DNA from: JAEUPI01 sp035764445
Lineage (GTDB): Bacteria; Pseudomonadota; Gammaproteobacteria; Burkholderiales; Burkholderiaceae_C
Assembly (NCBI GenBank): GCA_035764445.1
Contig: DASTZF010000419.1
Coordinates: 1-8,814, forward strand
Direction of reading: 5' to 3'
Length of the DNA: 8,814 nucleotides
A model generated the notes under the pieces. It searched no databases and was not told where the DNA came from. It worked only from the letters and a program-made list of their open reading frames with translations. Position numbers and translations under genes: made by a program. Each line of letters opens with the position of its first letter. The first letter of the stretch is position 1. Below, piece after piece: positions 1-5,887 of the stretch.

Positions 1-1
1 G

Positions 2-187
2 CGGCTGAGCCGCATGGCAAGCAACGCGGTGGCCAGCGCGAAGGCGCTGATCACCGAAGCGCGCTCGCGCACGCTGGCCGGGCAACTCGACGCCGAGCGC
101 GAGCAGTTCGTGCCGAATCTGCGACACGACAATGCCGCCGAGGGCCTGCGCGCGTTCTTCGAGAAGCGCGCGCCGCGCTTCACTTAG
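2..187 (+). CDS. Enoyl-CoA hydratase/isomerase family protein, C-terminal fragment
   Basis: The first 61 codons visible are the end of a gene that begins outside the window; the stop is TAG at 185-187. The residues fit the C-terminal helices of crotonase-fold proteins: a helix with alternating small residues (MASNAVASAKALITEA), then a QLDAERE stretch, and the ending EGLRAFFEKRAPRF, which is typical of enoyl-CoA hydratases where a late helix packs against the active site. Family members hydrate 2-enoyl-CoA or isomerise enoyl-CoA in beta-oxidation or related acyl-CoA breakdown in the cytosol. The catalytic glutamates lie upstream of the window, so the substrate cannot be judged. A perfect 13-bp hairpin starts 2 bp after the stop. 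Other acyl-CoA genes lie about 2 kb downstream, suggesting a shared metabolic neighbourhood, but the intervening gene is on the opposite strand. Confidence 0.85.
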   Translation, partial: RLSRMASNAVASAKALITEARSRTLAGQLDAEREQFVPNLRHDNAAEGLRAFFEKRAPRFT

Positions 188-189
188 GG

Positions 190-220
190 CGCTGAGGAAT
201 CGTTGCGCGATTCCTCAGCG
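190..220 (+). terminator. Perfect 13-bp hairpin just after the hydratase stop
   Basis: CGCTGAGGAATCG at 190-202 pairs perfectly with CGATTCCTCAGCG at 208-220 around a 5-nt loop (TTGCG). It begins 2 bp after the TAG stop, so it would form at the end of the hydratase transcript and probably ends transcription or protects the 3' end. No T-run follows on either strand, so it is not a canonical intrinsic terminator. It shares the CGCTGARGAAT arm with the hairpin at 417-446. Confidence 0.6.
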
Positions 221-416
221 AGTCTGGTCGGTGGGGCCAGGACCAGCGAAGCCGGATCCCAGCCTCAAGGGTGGTGGCCGCGCTGCGTGTTACTTCGCGC
301 GATCCCGCAGGCGAGCGGCGTCGCCGCCCGCCTGTGGACACCGCGAAACAACGTGCAGCGGTGTCTCTCTTGAGTGAAGGAGCCGGCTCCGCCGGGCCTT
401 CTCACACTGATCGGTC

Positions 417-446
417 CGCTGAAGAATGCCCAGCAATTCTTCAGCG
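417..446 (-). terminator. 11-bp hairpin just after the aldolase-family stop
   Basis: CGCTGAAGAAT at 417-427 pairs perfectly with ATTCTTCAGCG at 436-446 around an 8-nt loop. Relative to the minus-strand aldolase/adducin gene it begins 3 bp past the stop codon, mirroring the hairpin after the hydratase. No T-run follows, so termination by this hairpin is inferred from position and stem strength only. Confidence 0.55.
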
Positions 447-449
447 ATG

Positions 450-1226
450 CTACTGGTCGTAGCCCGGCATCTGCCGCTGCAGCCGGCGCAACAGGCCGGG
501 CCACACCAGCTGGCTGCCGAGACCCTTGGTGGCCTCGATCGACATCTCGGTGGCGGCGTCGATGATCGGCTGCCCGATCCGGATCAGCTCGCCGCCGCCA
601 GCCTGCGCGCGGACCTGCGCCGTGCATGCGGTCTCGAACAGGTACATCGCCTGCCAGGCCTCGGCCACCGTGGCACCGACCGTCAGCAGCCCGTGGTTGC
701 GCAGCATCAGGAACCTGTTGTTGCCGAGGTCGCGTTGCAGACGCGGCTTCTCGTCGTCGTACAGCGCCACGCCTTCGTAGTCGTGATAGCCGAGCTGGCC
801 GAGGATGAAGATCGAGAACTGCGAGATCGGCAGCAGGCCCTCGCGTTGCGCCGACACCGCCACGCCGTTCAGCGAATGCGTGTGAACGACGCAGCCGACG
901 TCGTGCCGCGCGGCGTGCACCGCGCTGTGGATCGTGAAGCCGGCGGGGTTCACCGGGTACGGCGAGTCCTCGAGCTTGTTGCCCTGCATGTCGATCTTGA
1001 TCAGGCTCGACGCGGTGATCTCCTCGAACATCAGCCCGTACGGGTTGATCAGGAAGTGCTCGTGCGGCCCGGGCACGCGCGCGCTGATGTGCGTGAACAC
1101 GAGGTCGTCCCACTTGAACAGGGCCACCAGCCGATAGGCGGCGGCGAGATCGACGCGCAGCTGCCATTCCTCGGACGACACCTGCGCACGGCCGCTCGAC
1201 ATGGCGATGACGTTGGCTGGACTCAT
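450..1226 (-). CDS. Class II aldolase/adducin family protein
   Basis: This 258-residue protein has the class II aldolase/adducin fold. Visible hallmarks are FTHISARVPG near residues 44-53, the NPYGLMFEEITASSLIKID block at 61-79, the paired metal histidines in VVHTHS (H115 and H117) and the third histidine in LRNHGL (H178). In L-fuculose-1-phosphate aldolase these three histidines hold zinc. The catalytic glutamate of the SEW motif in that enzyme aligns with G96-F97 here, so this is the adducin-like branch whose reaction is mostly unknown; classical aldol cleavage is unlikely. The start is set by GAGGAG at 1235-1240 on the minus strand, 8 nt before ATG; a later in-frame ATG is codon 9. It is divergent from a Crp/Fnr-type regulator, which may control it. 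A sugar- or acyl-derivative-processing role is possible, but no substrate can be named. Confidence 0.88.
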   Translation of the reverse strand: MSPANVIAMSSGRAQVSSEEWQLRVDLAAAYRLVALFKWDDLVFTHISARVPGPHEHFLINPYGLMFEEITASSLIKIDMQGNKLEDSPYPVNPAGFTIHSAVHAARHDVGCVVHTHSLNGVAVSAQREGLLPISQFSIFILGQLGYHDYEGVALYDDEKPRLQRDLGNNRFLMLRNHGLLTVGATVAEAWQAMYLFETACTAQVRAQAGGGELIRIGQPIIDAATEMSIEATKGLGSQLVWPGLLRRLQRQMPGYDQ

Positions 1227-1322
1227 GCTCTGGTCTCCTCACTACTCAGGACGTGGGGGGTGCCGGGGCATGGACAATACAACGTCCGGTGCGTCCGCTG
1301 GCGTCGCGACCGGGACAACCCC
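1227..1322. promoter_or_regulatory. Divergent intergenic region between aldolase-family gene and regulator
   Basis: These 96 bp must hold the promoters of both divergent genes. The aldolase-family ribosome-binding site (GAGGAG, minus strand) is at 1235-1240. The only A/T-richer stretch is TGGACAATACAACG at 1271-1284, where GACAAT or its neighbours could act as a -10 element; no good -35 is seen. GGACGT at 1249-1254 and ACGTCC at 1282-1287 form a perfect but widely spaced inverted repeat flanking a smaller symmetric TGCCGGGGCA at 1261-1270. These are possible operator half-sites. No classical CRP (TGTGA-N6-TCACA) or FNR site is present. Confidence 0.4.
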
Positions 1323-2027
1323 ATGAAGATGCCGACCCTGACCATCGAGGAGCAGCACCACATCGAATCGGGTGCGTTCTTCTCGCGCCTGTCTGCCCCG
1401 TTGCGCGACGACATCCTCGCGCGCGCGGTGATCAAGCGCTATGCCGACGGTGCGCCGCTCGGCACGCGCGGCGGACCCGCCGAGCAGTGGTGCGGCGTGG
1501 CGCGCGGTGCGGTGCGGGTCTCCAACGTCACGCTGTCGGGCAAGCAGGTGGTGCTGACCTACGTCGAGCCCGGAACCTGGTTCGGCGACATCGCGCTGTT
1601 CGACGGGCTGCCGCGCACGCACGACGCCAACGCACACGGCGAGACCACGCTGCTGGTGGTGCGCAAGGCCGACTTCAAGGACCTGCTGACCACGCATGTC
1701 GAGCTGTACGACGCCCTGCTGCGGCTGAACTGCCGGCGCCTGCGCCTGATGTTCAACCTGATCGAAGACCTCAACTCGCGGCCGCTCGGCGCGCGGCTGG
1801 CCAAGCAGATCCTGCTGCTGGTCAAGAGCTATGGTGTCACCCAGGGCAGCGAGATCCGCATCGCGCTGCAGCTCGCGCAGGAAGATCTCGCGCAATTGCT
1901 GGGCGCATCGCGACAGCGCGTCAACCAGGAGCTCAAGGGCTTCGAGCGTCAAGGGGCGGTGCGCGTCGAGCCGACGCGGCTGGTGGTGCTGTCGCGCGAC
2001 AAGCTGCTGGCGATCGCCGAACGTTGA
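1323..2027 (+). CDS. Crp/Fnr family transcriptional regulator
   Basis: This 234-residue protein has the two-domain Crp/Fnr layout. Residues about 18-130 form a cyclic-nucleotide-binding-like beta-roll, with the phosphate-cassette region PGTWFGDIALFDGLPRTHDA at 83-102. A long dimer helix spans about 125-165. A C-terminal winged helix-turn-helix runs from about 180 to 230, with LAQEDLAQLLGASRQRVNQE (184-203) as the recognition unit. In the cassette, D89 replaces the glutamate that contacts cAMP ribose in E. coli CRP, while R98 is kept, so the ligand is uncertain. Only two cysteines are present (57 and 137), so an FNR-type iron-sulfur cluster is not supported. The start at 1323 has a weak GGGAC upstream; ATG at 1329 is an alternative. 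The gene is 10 bp ahead of the kinase gene and divergent from the aldolase-family gene, so it probably regulates one or both. Confidence 0.9.
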   Translation: MKMPTLTIEEQHHIESGAFFSRLSAPLRDDILARAVIKRYADGAPLGTRGGPAEQWCGVARGAVRVSNVTLSGKQVVLTYVEPGTWFGDIALFDGLPRTHDANAHGETTLLVVRKADFKDLLTTHVELYDALLRLNCRRLRLMFNLIEDLNSRPLGARLAKQILLLVKSYGVTQGSEIRIALQLAQEDLAQLLGASRQRVNQELKGFERQGAVRVEPTRLVVLSRDKLLAIAER

Positions 2028-2037
2028 AAGGGCCGAG

Positions 2038-3123
2038 ATGGAATCGATGGAGCAGTTCGTCGGCACGAAGGCTGTGTCGGAGCGCCACGCGTTCGACGTC
2101 ACCGCCCTGCAGCGCCACCTGCAGCGCGAGCTGTCGGGCTTCGCGGGGCCGCTGCGGGTCGAGCAGTTCAGGGGCGGGCAGTCGAATCCGACCTACAAAC
2201 TGATCACCCCCGCGCAGACCTACGTGATGCGCACCAAACCCGGCCCGGCGGCCAGGCTGCTGCCTTCGGCGCACGCGATCGAGCGCGAGTTCCGCGTCAT
2301 GCGCGCGCTGGCCACCACCGACGTGCCGGTGGCGCAGATGCATCTGCTGTGCGAGGACGAGGCGGTGATCGGCCGCGCGTTCTACGTGATGCAGTTCGTC
2401 GACGGACGCGTGCTGTGGGAGCAGGCCCTGCCCGGCTTCACACCCGCCGGCCGCAACGCCGTCTACGACGAGATGAACCGCGTCATCGCCGCGCTGCACA
2501 GCGTGAACCCGGCGCAGGTGGGCCTGGCCGACTACGGCAAACCCGGCAACTACTTCGTGCGCCAGATCGCGCGCTGGACCAAGCAGTACCAGATGTCGGC
2601 ACTGCAGGTGATCCCCGAGATGGACCGTCTGATCGACTGGCTGCCGGCGCACCTGCCGCCGTCGGCACTCGACGAAACGCAGGTGGCGATCGTGCACGGT
2701 GACTATCGGCTCGACAACCTGATCTTCGACGCCGGCGAGCCGCGCATCGCCGCCGTGCTCGACTGGGAACTGTCGACGCTGGGCCATCCGTTGGCCGACT
2801 TCAGCTACCACTGCATGGGCTGGCACATCGAGCCGGGGGTCTTCCGCGGCATCGGCGGGCTCGATCTCGCGGCACTCGGCATCCCGAGCGAGCGCGAGTA
2901 CGTGCGTCGCTACTGCGAGCGCACGGGCCGCCAGGACCCCGACGCCGTAATGGCCGACTGGAATTTCTACCTCGCGTACAACCTGTTCCGGCTGGCCGCG
3001 ATCACGCAAGGAATCGCCAAGCGCGCCGCCGACGGCACCGCCGCCAGCGCCCAGGCACGCACATCGGGCGACGCCACGCAAGCGCTGGCGCGCATGGGCT
3101 GGGCGCAGGCGCAGCGCGCCTGA
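2038..3123 (+). CDS. APH-fold phosphotransferase (ACAD10/11 kinase-domain / LvaA-like)
   Basis: This 361-residue protein belongs to the aminoglycoside phosphotransferase/choline kinase superfamily. Seen motifs are the nucleotide-binding strand YVMRTKP at 62-68, the catalytic loop HGDYRLDN at 220-227 (D222 the likely base, N227 a metal ligand) and the metal-binding LDWELSTLGHPLAD at 241-254 (D242). GGQSNPTYK at 46-54 resembles the glycine-rich start of the domain, and the tail NFYLAYNLFRLAAITQGI is typical of the ACAD10/11-type subgroup. That subgroup is not known for drug resistance: LvaA of Pseudomonas and the kinase domains of animal ACAD10/11 phosphorylate 4-hydroxyacyl-CoAs. ATP-dependent phosphorylation of a hydroxyacyl-CoA is therefore inferred. 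The start at 2038 has AAAGGG a few bases upstream; ATG at 2047 is an alternative. The gene lies 10 bp after the regulator and 46 bp before the dehydrogenase gene, consistent with one operon. Confidence 0.88.
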   Translation: MESMEQFVGTKAVSERHAFDVTALQRHLQRELSGFAGPLRVEQFRGGQSNPTYKLITPAQTYVMRTKPGPAARLLPSAHAIEREFRVMRALATTDVPVAQMHLLCEDEAVIGRAFYVMQFVDGRVLWEQALPGFTPAGRNAVYDEMNRVIAALHSVNPAQVGLADYGKPGNYFVRQIARWTKQYQMSALQVIPEMDRLIDWLPAHLPPSALDETQVAIVHGDYRLDNLIFDAGEPRIAAVLDWELSTLGHPLADFSYHCMGWHIEPGVFRGIGGLDLAALGIPSEREYVRRYCERTGRQDPDAVMADWNFYLAYNLFRLAAITQGIAKRAADGTAASAQARTSGDATQALARMGWAQAQRA

Positions 3124-3156
3124 GCGCGGCCATCACGGCATTCGACGCATCACCAC

Positions 3157-3162
3157 GAGGAG
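3157..3162 (+). promoter_or_regulatory. Ribosome-binding site of the acyl-CoA dehydrogenase gene
   Basis: GAGGAG lies 7 nt before the ATG at 3170 and fixes that start. Upstream, 3124-3156 shows no obvious terminator or promoter, so read-through from the kinase gene is likely. Confidence 0.75.
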
Positions 3163-3169
3163 CAACACC

Positions 3170-4390
3170 ATGGACTTCGGCTACTCACCGCGAACGCAAG
3201 AGTTGCAGGCCAGGCTCACCGCCTTCATGGAGCAGCACGTGTATCCGGCCGAAGCGCGCTACGCCGAAGAACTGCGCGCCAACACCGAGGCCGGCAAGCG
3301 CTGGACGCCGCTGCAGACGATCGAGGCGCTGAAGCCCAAGGCGCGCGCGGCCAAGCTGTGGAACCTCTTCCTGCCGGAGAGTGAACTCGGTGCCGGCCTG
3401 ACCAACCAGGAGTACGCGCCGCTGGCCGAGATCATGGGCCGCGTGCCATGGGCCAGCGAGGTGTTCAACTGCTCGGCTCCCGATACCGGCAACATGGAGG
3501 TGCTGGTGCGCTACGGCTCGCCTGAGCAGAAGAAGCGCTGGCTCGAGCCGCTGCTGGCCGGCGAGATTCGCAGCGCGTTCGCGATGACCGAACCCGCGGT
3601 CGCCTCGTCGGACGCCACCAACATCGAATCGCGCATCGAGCGCCGCGGCGACAACTACGTGATCAACGGCCGCAAGTGGTGGACCTCCGGCGGCGGCGAT
3701 CCGCGTTGCAAGATCATGATCTTCATGGGCAAGACCGATCCGGCGGCGCCGCGGCATTCGCAGCAGTCGATGATCCTGGTGCCGTTCGACACGCCCGGGG
3801 TCAAGGTGATGCGGCCGCTGGCGGTGTTCGGCTACGACGATGCCCCGCACGGCCACATGGAGGTCGACTTCAAGGACGTGACGGTGCCGGCGTCGAACCT
3901 GCTGCTCGGCGAAGGGCGCGGCTTCGAGATCGCGCAGGGCCGCCTAGGCCCCGGCCGCATCCATCACTGCATGCGTCTGATCGGGCTGGCCGAGCGTTCG
4001 CTCGAGCTGATGTGCAAGCGCGCGCTGTCGCGCGTCGCGTTCGGCAAGACGGTGGCGCAGCAGACGGTGACGCAGGAGCGCATCGCCGAGGCACGCTGCA
4101 TGATCGACCAGGCGCGCTTGCTGACGCTGAAGGCCGCGTGGATGATGGACCTGGCCGGCAACAAGGCCGCCAAGGCCGAGATCGCGATGATCAAAGTGGT
4201 GGCACCCAACATGGCGGGCCGCGTGATCGACTGGGCGATGCAGGTGCACGGCGGCGGCGGCGTCAGCGAGGACTTTCCGCTCGCCTACTTCTATGCGCTG
4301 TCGCGCACGCTGCGCTTCGCCGACGGGCCCGATGAGGTGCACCGCAACGCGATCGCCAAGATCGAGCTCGGGCGCCACTCGCTGGCTTGA
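3170..4390 (+). CDS. Acyl-CoA dehydrogenase family protein (ACAD11 / LvaC-like)
   Basis: This 406-residue flavoprotein has the complete acyl-CoA dehydrogenase layout: N-terminal helical domain (1-130), middle beta domain with the FAD/substrate segment FAMTEPAVASSDATN at 137-151 and RKWWTSGGGDPRCK at 168-181, and C-terminal helical domain with GPGRIHHCMR at 260-269, AFGKTVAQQ at 290-298 and VHGGGGVSEDFP at 359-370. Where medium-chain enzymes carry the catalytic glutamate in a YEGT motif, this protein reads FADGPDEVH (383-391), so D385 takes that place; the same motif marks the ACAD10/11 group. Together with the APH-fold kinase just upstream, this suggests it converts a 4-phosphoacyl-CoA to an enoyl-CoA by phosphate elimination rather than acting as a standard beta-oxidation dehydrogenase; that is inference. 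Length is normal and no damage is seen. A minus-strand gene converges 36 bp downstream. Confidence 0.92.
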   Translation: MDFGYSPRTQELQARLTAFMEQHVYPAEARYAEELRANTEAGKRWTPLQTIEALKPKARAAKLWNLFLPESELGAGLTNQEYAPLAEIMGRVPWASEVFNCSAPDTGNMEVLVRYGSPEQKKRWLEPLLAGEIRSAFAMTEPAVASSDATNIESRIERRGDNYVINGRKWWTSGGGDPRCKIMIFMGKTDPAAPRHSQQSMILVPFDTPGVKVMRPLAVFGYDDAPHGHMEVDFKDVTVPASNLLLGEGRGFEIAQGRLGPGRIHHCMRLIGLAERSLELMCKRALSRVAFGKTVAQQTVTQERIAEARCMIDQARLLTLKAAWMMDLAGNKAAKAEIAMIKVVAPNMAGRVIDWAMQVHGGGGVSEDFPLAYFYALSRTLRFADGPDEVHRNAIAKIELGRHSLA

Positions 4391-4426
4391 CGCGTTCGTC
4401 GGTCGCTCGCTCCGGCGTGCCGCGGC

Positions 4427-5152
4427 CTATTCCCCCAGTCGGCTGTCGCGCGGCCAAACCGACGGCCGCGTCGACGTGTTGGGCAGCGCGGAATCGCGCC
4501 ACTCGCCGGCCACGCGGCGTGCCTCGTCGATCGCCGTCTCGAACAACCTGAGCCACGAGCTCAAGCGATCGGGCCTCGGCTCGCGCATCGCCAGCCGCAA
4601 GCTGAGGCGGCCGCGCGTGACCGACAACACGAAGGCATCGGCCTCCGACAAGTTGCGCGCCGCGTCCAGCAGCGCGTCGGTGAGTGCACCGTCGATCCAC
4701 GCCAGCAGCCATGGCTTGACGCTCGCCACGCCACCGAAGCGTGGCGCCAGAGCGCGCAGCTCGGTGGCGCTCAGCTTGGAGTACATCACCAGCCAGCGGA
4801 TCTCGGTAGGCGTCTGCGTGTCGATGCGCGTCTGCACACCCTGCACGTACTCGTCGTAGACCTTGGCCTCCGAGGCGTCCATCAGCAAGCGGTTGAGCAC
4901 CATCAGCTGGAGGTCGCGATGCAAGCCCAACTCGGCGATGCAGCGCAGCTCCGTGCCACTGATGTACGGCCGATGCGACGGTCCCCACTCCATGCGCCAG
5001 CCCACGCTGCGGTGCGCACCGTCGATCACGAAGCCCTCGCCTTCACGCAGGCGGCGCCAGTGCGTGCCGTGCTCGCGTGCCCACTGCTCGACGCCGGGCA
5101 AGCCCGGCTTGGGCGCTGCGGCCGACCACCACCGCTTGATCAGAGCGAGCAT
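4427..5152 (-). CDS. Hypothetical protein, 241 residues
   Basis: I do not recognise a family. Coding is supported by a full-length open frame with strong third-position GC preference and a sensible protein composition, in a slot with no competing gene. The product looks soluble, with no signal peptide or membrane segment. It begins MLALIKRWW, has tryptophans spread along the chain (8, 9, 24, 32, 52, 56 among others), a segment WRMEWGPSHRPYISGTEL around 52-69 and a mostly helical-looking second half. No ribosome-binding site is visible before the ATG at 5150-5152; the sequence TCTAACCC directly precedes it, so translation may be leaderless or the start may be misjudged. It is divergent from the glutathione transferase gene across 42 bp and ends 36 bp from the convergent dehydrogenase gene. 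Confidence 0.75.
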   Translation of the reverse strand: MLALIKRWWSAAAPKPGLPGVEQWAREHGTHWRRLREGEGFVIDGAHRSVGWRMEWGPSHRPYISGTELRCIAELGLHRDLQLMVLNRLLMDASEAKVYDEYVQGVQTRIDTQTPTEIRWLVMYSKLSATELRALAPRFGGVASVKPWLLAWIDGALTDALLDAARNLSEADAFVLSVTRGRLSLRLAMREPRPDRLSSWLRLFETAIDEARRVAGEWRDSALPNTSTRPSVWPRDSRLGE

Positions 5153-5162
5153 GGGTTAGAGT
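5136..5162 (+). promoter_or_regulatory. Possible promoter of the glutathione transferase gene
   Basis: TTGATC at 5136-5141 and TAGAGT at 5157-5162 form a -35/-10 pair with a short 15-bp spacer. A start near 5169 would give a leader of about 25 nt before the ATG, containing the AGGAG. Most of this promoter lies inside the 5' coding end of the divergent hypothetical gene. Matches are 4 of 6 in each box, so it is only a candidate. Confidence 0.35.
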
Positions 5163-5184
5163 GCGCGCGCGGGCACGTTCATGC

Positions 5185-5189
5185 AGGAG
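5185..5189 (+). promoter_or_regulatory. Ribosome-binding site of the glutathione transferase gene
   Basis: AGGAG sits 5 nt before the ATG at 5195. It selects this start over the much longer upstream open frame, which would overlap the divergent gene and add residues unlike the family. Confidence 0.75.
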
Positions 5190-5194
5190 TGGCG

Positions 5195-5887
5195 ATGATC
5201 GAAGTGTATTCCTGGGCCACGCCCAACGGGCACAAGGTGCACATCATGCTCGAGGAATGCGCGCTCGCCTACAAGGTCGTTGCAGTGGACATCGGCGCGG
5301 GCGATCAGTTCAGGCCCGAGTTCCTGGCGATCAGCCCCAACAACAAGATCCCCGCGATCACCGACCCCGACGGACCCGATGGCGGGCCGATCTCGGTGTT
5401 CGAATCGGGCGCGATTCTGCTGTACCTGGCAGGCAAGACCGGCCGCTTCCTGCCCGCGGACACGCGCGGCAAGTACAACGTGCTGCAATGGCTGATGTTC
5501 CAGATGGGCAACATCGGACCGATGCTCGGCCAGGCGCATCACTTCAGGATCTATGCACCCGAGAAGATCAGCTATGCCGTCGATCGCTACACCAACGAAG
5601 CCAAGCGGCTGTACCGCGTGATGAACGATCAACTCGCCAAGTCGCGCTACATCGCGGGCAACGCGTATACGATCGCCGACATCGCGATCTTTCCGTGGCT
5701 GCGCAGCTGGAAGAACCAGGGGATCGAGTGGGGCGAGTTCCCGCACCTCAAGGGCTGGTTCGACGAGATCGCGGCGAGGCCGGCGGTGGTGCGAGGTGTC
5801 GAGGTGCTGGCCGACCGGCGACGGCCGTTGGTGGACGACAAGGCGCGCAGCGTGCTGTTCGGTGCCGAGCAATACCGGCGCCACTGA
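5195..5887 (+). CDS. YfcG-like glutathione S-transferase family protein (glutathione-dependent disulfide oxidoreductase)
   Basis: This 230-residue cytosolic protein closely follows E. coli YfcG at its N terminus: both have TPNGHK at residues 9-14. In YfcG, T9 and N11 contact glutathione, and the protein has disulfide-bond reductase activity with little classical transferase activity. The thioredoxin-like domain (1-80) carries SPNNKIPAI (48-56, cis-proline P53) and FESGAILLYLA (69-79), where E70 and S71 bind the glutathione gamma-glutamyl group. The helical domain has LQWLMFQMG (97-105), GPMLGQAHHF (108-117), RYTNEAKRLY (131-140, R131 matching the YfcG active-site arginine region) and IAGNAYTIADIAIFPW (153-168), an N-capping box typical of the fold. 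The likely role is thiol-disulfide balance using glutathione. A hairpin overlaps the stop codon, and tRNA-Arg follows 51 bp downstream. Confidence 0.9.
   Translation: MIEVYSWATPNGHKVHIMLEECALAYKVVAVDIGAGDQFRPEFLAISPNNKIPAITDPDGPDGGPISVFESGAILLYLAGKTGRFLPADTRGKYNVLQWLMFQMGNIGPMLGQAHHFRIYAPEKISYAVDRYTNEAKRLYRVMNDQLAKSRYIAGNAYTIADIAIFPWLRSWKNQGIEWGEFPHLKGWFDEIAARPAVVRGVEVLADRRRPLVDDKARSVLFGAEQYRRH

Larger units (their letters stand above)
188..449. repeat. Palindrome-dense gene-free segment between convergent genes
   Basis: No gene is supported in these 262 bp between two convergent stop codons. The segment holds a run of inverted repeats. These are: 190-220 (13-bp stem); 224-229 with 241-246 (CTGGTC/GACCAG); 308-334 (CAGGCG/CGCCTG plus inner GCGGC/GCCGC, one A/C mismatch, 3-nt loop); 337-344 with 358-365 (GACACCGC/GCGGTGTC, perfect 8 bp); 374-405 (outer GTGA and AGG pairs, inner CCGGC/GCCGG with a 3-nt loop); and 417-446 (11-bp stem). 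Read inward, the two ends match at 15 of 19 bases (top strand from 190, bottom strand from 446), so the ends resemble terminal inverted repeats of a small non-coding element. I see no clear target-site duplication. It could be a REP/MITE-like repeat, a folded RNA, or two terminators with unrelated sequence between. Confidence 0.5.

Noticed and set aside
188..449. An insertion sequence or CRISPR array in the palindromic region
   Set aside because: No transposase frame fits in the 262 bp, no target duplication is evident, and the repeats are unrelated hairpins rather than evenly spaced identical direct repeats.
265..1242. A 325-codon minus-strand frame covering the palindromic region and the aldolase-family gene
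   Set aside because: It overlaps the well-supported aldolase/adducin gene in another frame on the same strand, and its product is low-complexity Arg/Ala-rich. Its end within 265-450 only reads through the inverted repeats.
426..1322. N-terminal extension of the Crp/Fnr-type regulator to a start at 426
   Set aside because: The extension is antisense to the aldolase-family gene and would add about 300 residues unlike any Crp/Fnr protein. The natural domain start fits ATG 1323.
2038..3123. APH-fold protein as an aminoglycoside resistance gene
   Set aside because: The motifs and tail match the ACAD10/11-type kinase subgroup, and the neighbours are acyl-CoA genes. Nothing indicates a drug-resistance context.
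4919..5194. N-terminal extension of the glutathione transferase to 4919
   Set aside because: The family begins exactly at the ATG at 5195, which has AGGAG 5 nt upstream, and the extension overlaps the divergent gene.
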